From Actinomycetes bacterium (GTDB lineage Bacteria; Actinomycetota; Humimicrobiia; JAHJRV01): a DNA stretch of 35,266 nt. Positions 1 to 9,726 of the stretch are shown in pieces. The notes beneath the pieces were generated by a model that was not told where the DNA came from, made no database searches, and was given only the letters and a program-made list of their open reading frames with translations. Location: the NCBI GenBank assembly GCA_023129485.1, contig JAGMBY010000049.1, forward strand, positions 1-35,266, read 5' to 3'. The stretch's first letter is position 1. Every line of letters begins with the position of its first letter. The translations under genes and the position numbers were made by a program.

Positions 1-751
1 CTATTTTATTATAGATTTCCCTGGTTAAGCTATTTAGAAATCTATCTTCCTCAAGATATATTTTTGAAAAATTTATCAAATTCTTTAAAAAATCTTTTTT
101 ACTTATCTCTCTCATCAAGGGGATTAGTCTATTTCTTATGGCATTTCTAAAGTAATAACTTTCAAGATTTGTCTTATCTATTCTATAAGCAATCTTATTT
201 TCATAACAAAATGTCTCAATTTCATCTCTCCATATATATATGAGTGGTCTGATAAATCTTCCCCGAACAGGTGGGATTCCTATCATCCCTTTTGTACCAG
301 TTCCTCTCATCAATCTCATAAGTATTGTTTCAGCTAAATCATTTGCATTATGACCTGTTGCTATTTTTGTAAATTTCCCTTGCTCTACTACTTCATTAAT
401 CAAGTTCAACCTCAACTCTCTCGCACCAGTTTCAAATGATAATCCTCTCTCTTTTGCATACTTTTCAGCTGATCTTACATATAGAGTCAAATCTAATCCT
501 AGTTTTTCTGATAATTCTTTAACAAAATGTGCATCTAACGAGGATTGACTTTCCCTTGTTAAGTGATCCAGATGAAAAAGGTGTAAATCAATGTCATAAT
601 CATCCTTTAGTTTTAAAAGGATATTAAGTAGAGTTATGGAATCAGGTCCTGCGGAGATGGATACTAAAACCTTATCACCACTAACTAACATATTGTACTC
701 ATCTATTGCTTCTTTTACCTTATTTATGAGATAAGTTTCTTTAATTACCAT
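1..751 (-). CDS. tilS: tRNA(Ile)-lysidine synthase TilS, C-terminus truncated by window edge
   Basis: Minus-strand translation from ATG at 749-751 reads MVIKETYLINKVKEAIDEYNMLVSGDKVLVSISAGPDSITLLNILLKLKDDYDIDLHLFHLDH...; SxGPDS PP-loop and LFHLDH motif are typical of TilS. Open to position 1. Confidence 0.9.
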   Translation of the reverse strand, partial: MVIKETYLINKVKEAIDEYNMLVSGDKVLVSISAGPDSITLLNILLKLKDDYDIDLHLFHLDHLTRESQSSLDAHFVKELSEKLGLDLTLYVRSAEKYAKERGLSFETGARELRLNLINEVVEQGKFTKIATGHNANDLAETILMRLMRGTGTKGMIGIPPVRGRFIRPLIYIWRDEIETFCYENKIAYRIDKTNLESYYFRNAIRNRLIPLMREISKKDFLKNLINFSKIYLEEDRFLNSLTREIYNKI

Positions 752-922
752 CTTTTTCTAATTAAAAATCCAAGATTAAAAGTTTATAGAAAATATTAGA
801 TAATATTTTCTAACTCTAAATACTCTGATTTTTGATTTTATTTTTATCTTTTGTTTTTTAATTTTCTATTTCTTATTTTTTGCTTCTTAAATATATAAAA
901 AAGATAATCTTACTATAATATC

Positions 923-1531
923 TTATGGTGTGATTTTCCTTCTCTTCTCATAGTATCTTTTTAAATCAAAACGTATTTTGTATATTACTATAATTGCTAA
1001 AATTAAAATTAGTATTGCTTCTACCCAGGATTTTCTAAAATATAAGAAGGAAAATGGACTAACTAAATAAGCTAATAGAGCACCAATATAAAAATCTTTA
1101 AAAAATATAAGAGATAGTATAAGTGCAATTATACTTGGGATTAGAACCAACAGATTAAAATTGGAATTAAGACTTAAAGCTAATAGAGCACCAAATGTTG
1201 TAGCTACTCCCTTTCCACCACTAAGATTTAGGAAAATGGACCAATTATGACCGGCTACTGCTACTACTACTACTAATAGTGGGACCCACTGTATTATAGA
1301 ATATCTATTTGCTAAATAAACTGGAATAAAACCCTTTATAACATCTGATATCCCGGTTATTATTCCAAGAATAACATCTACATTTCTTAGAACATTCATA
1401 GCTCCTACGTTTCCACTTCCAATCTTTCTAATATCCTTATTTTTAAACAATTTAACAGCGATATAGGCAGGTGGAAATGAACCCGAGATATACCCAAAAA
1501 AAACTAATAAAACATTTTTAATTAGTTCCAT
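923..1531 (-). CDS. plsY: acyl-phosphate glycerol-3-phosphate acyltransferase PlsY
   Basis: ORF 202 aa; GYISGSFPPAYI, KIGSGNVGAMNVLR, GHNWSIFLNLSGGKGVATTFG motifs of the PlsY family. Confidence 0.95.
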   Translation of the reverse strand: MELIKNVLLVFFGYISGSFPPAYIAVKLFKNKDIRKIGSGNVGAMNVLRNVDVILGIITGISDVIKGFIPVYLANRYSIIQWVPLLVVVVAVAGHNWSIFLNLSGGKGVATTFGALLALSLNSNFNLLVLIPSIIALILSLIFFKDFYIGALLAYLVSPFSFLYFRKSWVEAILILILAIIVIYKIRFDLKRYYEKRRKITP

Positions 1532-1607
1532 TTCAAACCTCCTTCAAATATTTGATACATTGGTAAGATTAGATTAATTAAATTAGTTAGATAGACACAA
1601 TTATTTT

Positions 1608-2600
1608 TTAAAACTTTCTTAAATATTTAGCACACTCTTCTGGAAGAGCAGTATTAATTATGGTTCCTGTTCCAAGTTCAAAGCCACCAGTTGTTGTTAG
1701 TTTCGGAATAATCTCAAAATGCCAATGATAATTTTTGTATTGGTTATGAAGCGGTGCACTATGAAGCCAGTAATTTAGAGGAGGATCATTTATTCCATCA
1801 TAAATTTTTTTCATTGTATTTCTTAATACTTTTGAACAATCTCGTAACTCACTTTCACTCATATCTGAGAAATGTTCCATGTGTTTTTTTGGAATTATCC
1901 AGGTTTCAAATGGAAGTTTTGAAGCGAATGGTTCAAAAGCAATAAATTCATCTGTTTCTTCAATAACTCTTCCACCATCTCGTATTTCATTCTTTATTAT
2001 TTCACAATAAACACATTTTTTAAATTTATTGTAATATTTTTTTGATCCATCAAGTTCATCCATAACAAAACTAGGTACTATTGGTAAACCAAAAAGTTGT
2101 GAATGGGGATGATCTAAAGATGCGCCTGCTTCTTTTCCATGATTTACAATTATATGAATGAATCTTAAATTTAAATCTTTAGACAGTTCCTTATATCTTA
2201 TTAAATAAGCTTTTAAGACTAGTTCAACTTGCTCTTCATTCATCAAAGGCAATAATAAATCATGATGCGGAGAGTGTATTATAACCTCATGGGCACCAAC
2301 ACCACTCATAGTTGAATATATCCCATTTTTAATAAGTTCTGGTTTACCCTCGTGTATAAGTGCTGGGAATTTATTTGGTACAACCCTTACTTTCCATCCA
2401 GAACTATTTGGCTTGCCATTATCTCTAAAAGCTAAAACTTCAGGTGGAGTCATGTACTCATTACCATAACAGAATGGACATATTTTAGTTTTTTTTGGAG
2501 TAATTCTTTTGGTTTCTGAAAATGAATGAGGGCGACGAGCTCTTTCTGTAGCTATAATAACCCATTTACCAGTAATAAGATCTTGGCGTAATTGAGGCAA
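1608..2600 (-). CDS. galT: galactose-1-phosphate uridylyltransferase
   Basis: ORF 330 aa; CPFCYGNE, HHDLLL, ASLDHPHSQLFGLP (HPH active-site motif), NYHWHFEIIPK. Confidence 0.93.
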   Translation of the reverse strand: MPQLRQDLITGKWVIIATERARRPHSFSETKRITPKKTKICPFCYGNEYMTPPEVLAFRDNGKPNSSGWKVRVVPNKFPALIHEGKPELIKNGIYSTMSGVGAHEVIIHSPHHDLLLPLMNEEQVELVLKAYLIRYKELSKDLNLRFIHIIVNHGKEAGASLDHPHSQLFGLPIVPSFVMDELDGSKKYYNKFKKCVYCEIIKNEIRDGGRVIEETDEFIAFEPFASKLPFETWIIPKKHMEHFSDMSESELRDCSKVLRNTMKKIYDGINDPPLNYWLHSAPLHNQYKNYHWHFEIIPKLTTTGGFELGTGTIINTALPEECAKYLRKF

Positions 2601-2604
2601 CTAT

Positions 2605-2970
2605 TTACTCTCCTTCCTTTTCTTTCAAAAGATTTCTTATTTCATTTTTTATCTTTGTTAAATCTGATGATTTTACAACATATTTATCCGCAGCCCAAGT
2701 TGTGAAATCTTGAGAATATTCACCGTAAGCAGTAAGCATTATTACAGGTATATTTTTATCTATCTCTCTGATCCTTTGAAGAAGTTCTATCCCATCCATG
2801 TCTGGCATTTTTATATCTATAGTAACTATATCAGGATGAACTATCTCAAACTTCTTTAATCCCTCTAATCCATTTGAGGCAACAAATACTATATATCCTT
2901 CCTCCTCTAATTCAGTTTTATATAGTAATCTCTGATTTTCTTCATCCTCAACAATTAATATCTTTTTCAT
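2605..2970 (-). CDS. single-domain response regulator (CheY-like receiver)
   Basis: ORF 121 aa; ILIVEDEENQ acidic pocket, VTIDIKMPDMDG phospho-Asp, MLTAYG, KYVVKSSD; no output domain. Confidence 0.93.
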   Translation of the reverse strand: MKKILIVEDEENQRLLYKTELEEEGYIVFVASNGLEGLKKFEIVHPDIVTIDIKMPDMDGIELLQRIREIDKNIPVIMLTAYGEYSQDFTTWAADKYVVKSSDLTKIKNEIRNLLKEKEGE

Positions 2971-3050
2971 AACTCATCCTTTTTTACAATATTTTAAACT
3001 TGAAAAATTGTGAGTATTATATCAAGATTTAATTATTTATTTTTCTACCC

Positions 3051-3142
3051 TAACTTTGCGGTATACTTTCGAAGACATTTTCAAAGCCTGCCCTCGACCC
3101 TCGAGTGTAACAAAGGGGAAGGGAGAAAGTATACCCAAAGCT
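3051..3142. repeat. 92-bp interspersed repeat, copy 1, with terminal inverted repeats
   Basis: taactttgcggtatactttc...gaaagtatacccaaagct; ends are inverted (GGTATACTTTC / GAAAGTATACC); 4 mismatches in 92 positions against 12826-12917. Confidence 0.9.
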
Positions 3143-3147
3143 TATGA

Positions 3148-6100
3148 TTATTGAAATTTATTTATTTTTAAAACACTTTTTGGCAAAAATACTGTAAATG
3201 TTGTACCCTTCTCTTTTGAGCTATCAATCTCAATTCTTCCGTAATGGGAATCCACAATTCTTCTTGAAACAGAAAGACCCAGTCCTGTTCCTTTAGTTTT
3301 AGTAGTAAAGAATGGCATAAGCATCTTTTCTTTAACTTTGGGTTCTATCAAATCACCTTTGTTGTTTATCATTACAAAATCTTCATTTTTATTATGTCCA
3401 GTTTCAATATTTATTATCTCCCCTTCTGGTGAAGCTTCAATAGCATTCTGAAGTATATTAAAAAATACTTGTTTTAATTGTAATGCTGAACCAAATATAG
3501 ATGGAAGAGGTTTGGTTAATTTCTTATTGATTTTTATCTCTTTATCTTCGTAGCTGTTTTCAAGTAAATTAATAGTATCTAAAACCATATGGTTTAAATT
3601 GACTAATTTATACTCTATCTTTTTTGGGCTTGCTAAATCCAATACTTCCCTAACAATGTTTTCTAATCTCTCAACTTCTTTAATTACAATTGATGTATAT
3701 TCCTTATCTACTTTATTATCGCTATGCCTTTTTTGAATTCTTTTGACAAAACCTCCAATTGAAACAAGTGGATTTCTTATTTCATGAGCAACCCCAGCTG
3801 AAAGTTCACCCAACATTGCTAATCTCTCTGACTCCTTGACTTTTGCTTCCAATTCTATTATTTCAGTTACATCATTTATAGATAACACTACACCTATAAC
3901 ATCACCAAGGGAATCCTTAAATGGGTATGTGTTTACATCTACAATCATCTCTTTATTGTTTGCTAAACATTCCACTTTAGGAATCTGCTCTGGTTTACCT
4001 ATTTTTGAAATTCTCCTGACTATATTCTTAAGGTCAAATTCCTCTATTTTCAAAGGGAGTTCTAAAAAGCTTTTTCCAATAATCTCTTCCTTTGATAAAC
4101 CAGTAAATTTTTCAAAACTTGAGTTACAGCTACTTATAATTAGATTGTTATCTACAACAGATATTGCAGATGTTATACTTTCAACTATGTTCTCATTATA
4201 AAGCTTAAGTTCCTGTAACTTTATATTAGCTTTCTCCATTGAACTTATAATTTCTCGAAGTTTTTCATGAGCAGTAGCATTATCAATAGTTAGTCCCGCT
4301 TGATTTGCTAACATAGTTAAGAAATTTATACCCTCAATTGTAATCGGTTTTTTATTAAAATGATTATCAACAATAATCACACCTATGGCTTTATCTCTTG
4401 ACACAAGAGAAACTACAGCAAAATCTTCCCAATCCAGTAGTTCCCCTATTTCATTTTCAACCAAAAACTCTTTTAATCCAATCTTCACATTAAAAGGTCT
4501 GTTTTCTAAAACAGCTCTTCCAACAATCCCTTCCTTACTTATAGGCATTTTAATTGATTTTGTATTTTTTACAAATTCGGATATCTTCTCCTTATCACTT
4601 TTTCCTCTATAAAGAATATCTTTTAAGGAAAGTTTCTCCTCTGAAATCTGTTCCCATATTCTAAAAGCTTCTTCATAACTTGATGGGCCTACTGCAGTTT
4701 TTCCTATTAGAAATTCACCTTTTTCATCAGAAAGTAATAGAACCGCTCTATTGAAACCTAAACCATCTCCGAAAGTAAGACCTGTTAAGATAACATTCAA
4801 AACAACATCCAAATCCAGTGTTGAGCTTGATGCTCTCATAATTTCATACAATATTGAAATTTCCCTTAACCTCTCCTGATTTATCCTAGCTAAATTTTCA
4901 GTCTCTTTAAAAAGTCTTGCGTTTTCTATGGCTATGGCTGCTTGATTTGCTGATATTGTTAGAAGCTTAACTTCATCATCAGTGAATGGTGGCTCATTTT
5001 TACTCTTATAAACATTAACTACACCTATGACCCTATCTTGGTATTTCATCGGAATGGAAAGTAGAGATTTTATTCCTTCATTGACCATCACAGGTATATT
5101 ATATACTCTATCCTCCTTGGTTATATCGGGCATTAAAAGTGTTTTACCTTCAGTTATAACCCAATTTGTGCCATCATCCTTTATCTCCTTAGATCTACTT
5201 TTTATATATTCATCACTAAGTCCCATGTACCGAACTATTTCAAACATCTTTCCAGTTTTATCTATAAGTTTTACTGAGCATTTATCTGCATGAAGCAACT
5301 TTGCATTAAGATCCAAATAACTGTCTAAAACCTTCTCAAAATCTATTGTGGAACTTAATTGATTGCTTACTTGAAATAGTACGGAAAGCTCGCCTACTCT
5401 TGATTTCAGCTCAGAATATAATTTAGCATTATCTATTGCTAAGGCTGCTTTATTTGCCAGAATTATAAGAAGTCTTAAATCTTCATCATTAAAAGTTCCT
5501 TCTGGAGAAAGGGGAGCAGAAATTTTATTATAAAGGCTAATAGTACCTATAACTTCATCTTTAATAAGAAGTGGAGCACATATTTCGGTTTTTACCATTG
5601 ATTCAGGAGGATGTATAAATCTTTCATCTCCTATAGCATTATTTGTCATAACTGGATTCTTTTCCTTTGCCACCCAACCTGCTATACCCTCTCCTAACCT
5701 TAAATCAGGAATTATTTTACTTTCATAAGGTATACCTAAACTAGCCTTTCTTATTAAAATTTTAGAATCTTTATCAAAAAGTCGAATTATTCCACCTTCA
5801 CAATTCACAATTTCAGAACTTATCTTGAGAATTAAATCTAAAAGCTCTTGAAGTTCCATAGTTGATGATAAAGCTGTTGATATCTTTTCAATTGTTGTAA
5901 GTTCACCGACTCTATGAATTGCTCTATGATAAACTTGAGCATTTCTTATTGCCCCAGAAATATAACTTGATATGGTCTGAAGTATACTTATTTCTGTTTC
6001 AGAAAAATGGTGTAATTCTGTTGTATTAATATTTATTACTCCTATTAATAAATCATAACTAATAAGAGGCATAGATAAATGGGAAGTAAATATTTCCTCC

Positions 6101-6468
6101 TTTGTCTCAGGAAAATATTTATACTTGGGATGTCTTTTTGCATCTGGAACCATCAGGGGTTCTCTTTTTTCTGCACATATACCTGTTATTCCTTCACCTA
6201 TATCTAATTTAACTTTTTTAATTGAATCAGGATCGAGACCATCAGTTGCTTCTAAAACAAGCTTTTTAGTTTGATCATTGTAAAGAAATATCGAGCACGC
6301 ATCAACTTTAAGTAATTCCTTTGTCAACTTTACAATCTGACTAAGTCTTTCACTCAAATTTAAACGGGATGTTGCTATTTGACCTATCTGACTTAAAGCA
6401 TAAATATATTCTTCTTCATTAGGAGTGTTTTTTATTTTTTTTGAATTATCTTGCATAAAATTCAGCAT
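3148..6468 (-). CDS. soluble multi-GAF (about 4), PAS, HisKA/HATPase sensor histidine kinase
   Basis: ORF 1106 aa; repeated GAF-like blocks (EGITGICAEKREPLMVPDA, EGIAGWVAKEKNPVMTNNA, WVITEGKTLLMPDI, EGIVGRAVLENRPF), PAS block (SSCNSSFEKFTGLSKEEIIGKSF), H-box AGVAHEIRNPLVSIGGF, N-box NILQNAIEASPEG, G-box GTGLGLSVSRRIV; no transmembrane segment evident. Confidence 0.95.
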   Translation of the reverse strand: MLNFMQDNSKKIKNTPNEEEYIYALSQIGQIATSRLNLSERLSQIVKLTKELLKVDACSIFLYNDQTKKLVLEATDGLDPDSIKKVKLDIGEGITGICAEKREPLMVPDAKRHPKYKYFPETKEEIFTSHLSMPLISYDLLIGVININTTELHHFSETEISILQTISSYISGAIRNAQVYHRAIHRVGELTTIEKISTALSSTMELQELLDLILKISSEIVNCEGGIIRLFDKDSKILIRKASLGIPYESKIIPDLRLGEGIAGWVAKEKNPVMTNNAIGDERFIHPPESMVKTEICAPLLIKDEVIGTISLYNKISAPLSPEGTFNDEDLRLLIILANKAALAIDNAKLYSELKSRVGELSVLFQVSNQLSSTIDFEKVLDSYLDLNAKLLHADKCSVKLIDKTGKMFEIVRYMGLSDEYIKSRSKEIKDDGTNWVITEGKTLLMPDITKEDRVYNIPVMVNEGIKSLLSIPMKYQDRVIGVVNVYKSKNEPPFTDDEVKLLTISANQAAIAIENARLFKETENLARINQERLREISILYEIMRASSSTLDLDVVLNVILTGLTFGDGLGFNRAVLLLSDEKGEFLIGKTAVGPSSYEEAFRIWEQISEEKLSLKDILYRGKSDKEKISEFVKNTKSIKMPISKEGIVGRAVLENRPFNVKIGLKEFLVENEIGELLDWEDFAVVSLVSRDKAIGVIIVDNHFNKKPITIEGINFLTMLANQAGLTIDNATAHEKLREIISSMEKANIKLQELKLYNENIVESITSAISVVDNNLIISSCNSSFEKFTGLSKEEIIGKSFLELPLKIEEFDLKNIVRRISKIGKPEQIPKVECLANNKEMIVDVNTYPFKDSLGDVIGVVLSINDVTEIIELEAKVKESERLAMLGELSAGVAHEIRNPLVSIGGFVKRIQKRHSDNKVDKEYTSIVIKEVERLENIVREVLDLASPKKIEYKLVNLNHMVLDTINLLENSYEDKEIKINKKLTKPLPSIFGSALQLKQVFFNILQNAIEASPEGEIINIETGHNKNEDFVMINNKGDLIEPKVKEKMLMPFFTTKTKGTGLGLSVSRRIVDSHYGRIEIDSSKEKGTTFTVFLPKSVLKINKFQ

Positions 6469-6480
6469 TTTTAAAAATTA

Positions 6481-6507
6481 GATCCTTCGCTCCCGCTCAG
6501 GATGACA
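6481..6507. repeat. short palindromic 'TGTCATCCTGAGCG..AGCGAAGGATC' type intergenic repeat
   Basis: GATCCTTCGCTCCCGCTCAGGATGACA; ATCCT/AGGAT inverted arms, GC-rich island in AT-rich spacer; minus strand encodes CHPERERRI. Confidence 0.65.
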
Positions 6508-6569
6508 CTTTTTATTTTGCAAAAAATTAACCATTCTTAAAATAATTTTTTATAAAATTCACCATAAAA

Positions 6570-8033
6570 TTATCTTGAGATTATTGCTTCACTATATAGT
6601 TTAGCATATTCTTTTGCTGAATTATTCCAGGAAAAGTCCTGTTCCATCACTTTTCTTACAATACGATTCCATCTCTTCTTATCCCTATATGCAAGAATTG
6701 CCCTCTCTATTGCTGAAAGCATATTATTTATACTTTGTTCTTTAAAAACAAATCCGGTGCCGGTTTCTATATGTTCATCACAATCAATGACTGTGTCTGC
6801 CAATCCTCCTGTTCTTCTGACAATAGGGATTGTCCCATATTTAAAACTAATCAACTGACCTAATCCACAGGGTTCAAATTTTGAAGGCATTAAGAACATG
6901 TCGCATCCAGCATAAATTTTATGTGCTAACTCCGAATCAAATTTCAAATTCACCCTGAAATTCTCTTTAAACCTATATGACATTTTTTGGAAAACTTCAT
7001 GATAGTGAGCATCTCCTGTTCCTAATATTATTAGGTTTGCTCCTGAATTAATTATTTTTTCCAAAGCTTTTTCAACAAGATCTAATCCTTTTTGATCAGC
7101 TAATCTCGATATAATTCCAATAAGTGGTACCTTTATTCCTAAGTGGGAAGTTTTTAATGCCTGATCTATCATAAGATCTTTTTTACACTTTAATTTCCTT
7201 TTTAAACTATTTTTTGAATAATTCTTTTTAATAAATGGGTCAGTTTCTGGATTCCATTGTTCATAGTCTATTCCATTTATAATTCCAAAAAGATCTTTTT
7301 CTCTGGTTCTCAGAACTCCGTCCAAACCATTGCCATATTCCGGTGTTAGAATCTCCCTACTATAAGTTGGGCTTACTGTGTTTATTTTTTCAGAGAATAT
7401 TATTCCACCTTTCATGAAATTTATTTTCCCCCAATACTCCATCTTGTCTATAGAGTACAGACTTTTATCCAGTCCAACTTCATCTAATACAACTTTTGAA
7501 AAAATTCCCTGATAACCTAAATTATGAATGGTAAAAATTGTAGTAATTTTTTTATAAAGAGGGTTGTCTTTAAATTCTGTTTTAAGTAAAACTGGAACTA
7601 AAGCTGTGTGATAATCATTACAATGAATAATATCTGGCAACCATTCTAATTTTTCCAGCATTTTTAAAATGGCTCTAGAGAAAAAGGTAAATCTATACGG
7701 ATTATCTGGGTAATCTCCTTCCTTTGTTCTATAGATCTGGTCTCTATAAAAATACTGATTATTTTCTATAAAATAAATGGGAACATTTTGATTCATTATT
7801 GATTTATTTATTTTTGCTTCCAATATGCCAATACTTCCCATATTGATTTCTAGCGTATCATCAATTACTGTTAAATCTCTTGCTTTATCTTCAATTTTCT
7901 TATATTTTGGCATCACAACTCTGATATCATGACCAAACTTTGCTAAAGCTTTAGGAAGACTGCCAGCTACATCCGCTAATCCCCCAACTTTTGCATAAGG
8001 ATATACTTCTGCTGATACAAAAAGTATTTTCAA
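6570..8033 (-). CDS. glgA: glycogen/starch synthase GlgA (GT5)
   Basis: ORF 487 aa; N-terminal MKILFVSAEVYPYAKVGGLADVAGSLPKAL, NGIDYEQWNPETD, SKFEPCGLGQLISFKYGTIPIVRRTGGLADTV. Confidence 0.97.
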   Translation of the reverse strand: MKILFVSAEVYPYAKVGGLADVAGSLPKALAKFGHDIRVVMPKYKKIEDKARDLTVIDDTLEINMGSIGILEAKINKSIMNQNVPIYFIENNQYFYRDQIYRTKEGDYPDNPYRFTFFSRAILKMLEKLEWLPDIIHCNDYHTALVPVLLKTEFKDNPLYKKITTIFTIHNLGYQGIFSKVVLDEVGLDKSLYSIDKMEYWGKINFMKGGIIFSEKINTVSPTYSREILTPEYGNGLDGVLRTREKDLFGIINGIDYEQWNPETDPFIKKNYSKNSLKRKLKCKKDLMIDQALKTSHLGIKVPLIGIISRLADQKGLDLVEKALEKIINSGANLIILGTGDAHYHEVFQKMSYRFKENFRVNLKFDSELAHKIYAGCDMFLMPSKFEPCGLGQLISFKYGTIPIVRRTGGLADTVIDCDEHIETGTGFVFKEQSINNMLSAIERAILAYRDKKRWNRIVRKVMEQDFSWNNSAKEYAKLYSEAIISR

Positions 8034-8052
8034 TTACTTTCCTCCATTTCTA

Positions 8053-9714
8053 TCAAATTATTTTTATTGGTGATTTAAGCTCATCTGGTGGAGAGATTTC
8101 TAATATTTTATATATTTCTAATAAATGTTCTCTAAATCTCCCCTCCCATAATTCATCCATTCCAGATTTCTCATTATCACCAAACCACCAGAACCAATCA
8201 CTCCCTTCAGCTATATAAATTCTTTTAAATATTTTATTTATTGTATCTTTTTCAATTACCGAATTTATCACCCTTTTAACATCAATACGGGTTTTATAAA
8301 GATAATCCCAAGCCTGGTTTTGCCCATCTCCTCCAATCCAATTTGTGAAATCTGATCTCACCCATGAACCTGGTTTTATAGAATTAATTTTCTTAACCGG
8401 TGGATACATACTTAAATACTCACTTACACTAACTAATCTAAATTGACTATTTTCACCTAATACCTTATATAGGTTAGATATGAATTCAACTCCATCATTT
8501 TCATAATATTCCCAGCAATTCTCCCCATCCATAGCAATTGTCACAAGATATGGTTCTTTATCAGATGAAATCGAAAAATATATCCTTTCTAACCTATCCA
8601 TTAAATCATTGATAGCATGTTCCCAGGTCATATTGTTATATACAAATCCTATTAAATCAGATAAAATTTGGTCTCTAAAAATCAAATTAATAGAATTATT
8701 ACCACTTGTGTAAGTGTAAGGCTTATAGAGAAGGTGAGGATTTTTTACAACCTTATCACTTCCCAAAGATAAATCCTCATTTATGGTCTTACTTAATATA
8801 TGTTGATCAGTAATTGTCCAAAAAATTTCAAAATTCATTAAGATTCTTAAAGCTTCATTAGAAATTGCCATTTCTGGTAACCAGACCCCATTAGGTTTTG
8901 ATCCAAATATTGATTTATGAAACTCAAGCCCCATTTCCATTTGTGTTCTTGCATCCTGGGGAAATGAGTAATTATTATGTGGAACCTTACTGTTTGGATT
9001 AGCTTCAATGGCAACTTTATTATCACATAATAAGGGTAATATTGGGTGATAATAGGGAGAACATATGAGCTCAATTCTTCTCTCTTCCTTCATCTGCTTA
9101 AATTTCGGAATTATTTTTTCTATAATTTTAAGCTGTTCATCATAGAGCTTGCTTTTCTCATCTTCAGTATAAAATTCACCTTTCTGAACAAGCGCATTTA
9201 AAAATCTATTATTCTTCATATATACTGGATCAAACCATGAAAGGTCATAACATAACTGAAGATCTCTATATTCCTGATCAGTTAGTTTGTTAATAACAGA
9301 GGAAGTATTACCTAAACTTCTTTTTAAATTTTCTACCTTAATTAAAAGTTTTTTATAGGACTTGAAATTTGAAATCCTTTTAATATAATGTGGTGGACAC
9401 ATCCATTTAATAATAAATTTTTTATCTTTTACTGATAGTTCTATTGATGGTTTTTTACTAATTTCCCAATATATATCACTGGCTTTTTTTTCAGAAATTA
9501 ATTTTATTTGTTCAATTAAAGATGGAACTAAATTAAATGTCTGTTTTATATTAGGAAAATTGTCCAATATAGAAACCATGTCTAAATAGTCTTTAAGTGA
9601 ATGAACTCTAACCCATGGAAAAATAGCTATGTCACCATCTAAATACCAAGGTTGGTGCATATGCCATATAAATGCAATATAAAGTGGGTATTCATACTTT
9701 TTTTTAATAAACAT
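8053..9714 (-). CDS. GH57-family glycoside hydrolase (alpha-amylase/amylopullulanase-like)
   Basis: ORF 553 aa; WHMHQPWY, YYHPILPLL, GVWLPEMAI, AMDGENCWEYY, EGSDWFWWFGD correspond to GH57 conserved regions. Confidence 0.9.
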   Translation of the reverse strand: MFIKKKYEYPLYIAFIWHMHQPWYLDGDIAIFPWVRVHSLKDYLDMVSILDNFPNIKQTFNLVPSLIEQIKLISEKKASDIYWEISKKPSIELSVKDKKFIIKWMCPPHYIKRISNFKSYKKLLIKVENLKRSLGNTSSVINKLTDQEYRDLQLCYDLSWFDPVYMKNNRFLNALVQKGEFYTEDEKSKLYDEQLKIIEKIIPKFKQMKEERRIELICSPYYHPILPLLCDNKVAIEANPNSKVPHNNYSFPQDARTQMEMGLEFHKSIFGSKPNGVWLPEMAISNEALRILMNFEIFWTITDQHILSKTINEDLSLGSDKVVKNPHLLYKPYTYTSGNNSINLIFRDQILSDLIGFVYNNMTWEHAINDLMDRLERIYFSISSDKEPYLVTIAMDGENCWEYYENDGVEFISNLYKVLGENSQFRLVSVSEYLSMYPPVKKINSIKPGSWVRSDFTNWIGGDGQNQAWDYLYKTRIDVKRVINSVIEKDTINKIFKRIYIAEGSDWFWWFGDNEKSGMDELWEGRFREHLLEIYKILEISPPDELKSPIKII

Positions 9715-9726
9715 TTAATAATCCTT

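Noticed and set aside
1255-1282. Trinucleotide run (ctactgctactactactacta)
   Set aside because: Explained as codons for VVVVAVAG in a PlsY membrane helix; too short to suggest a functional microsatellite.
3836-5293. Plus-strand ORFs (121, 75 and 88 aa) inside the kinase gene
   Set aside because: Antisense to continuous GAF/PAS kinase coding sequence; no SD or domain support.
8847-9074. 75-aa same-strand ORF inside the GH57 gene
   Set aside because: Alternative frame of a strongly supported GH57 gene.
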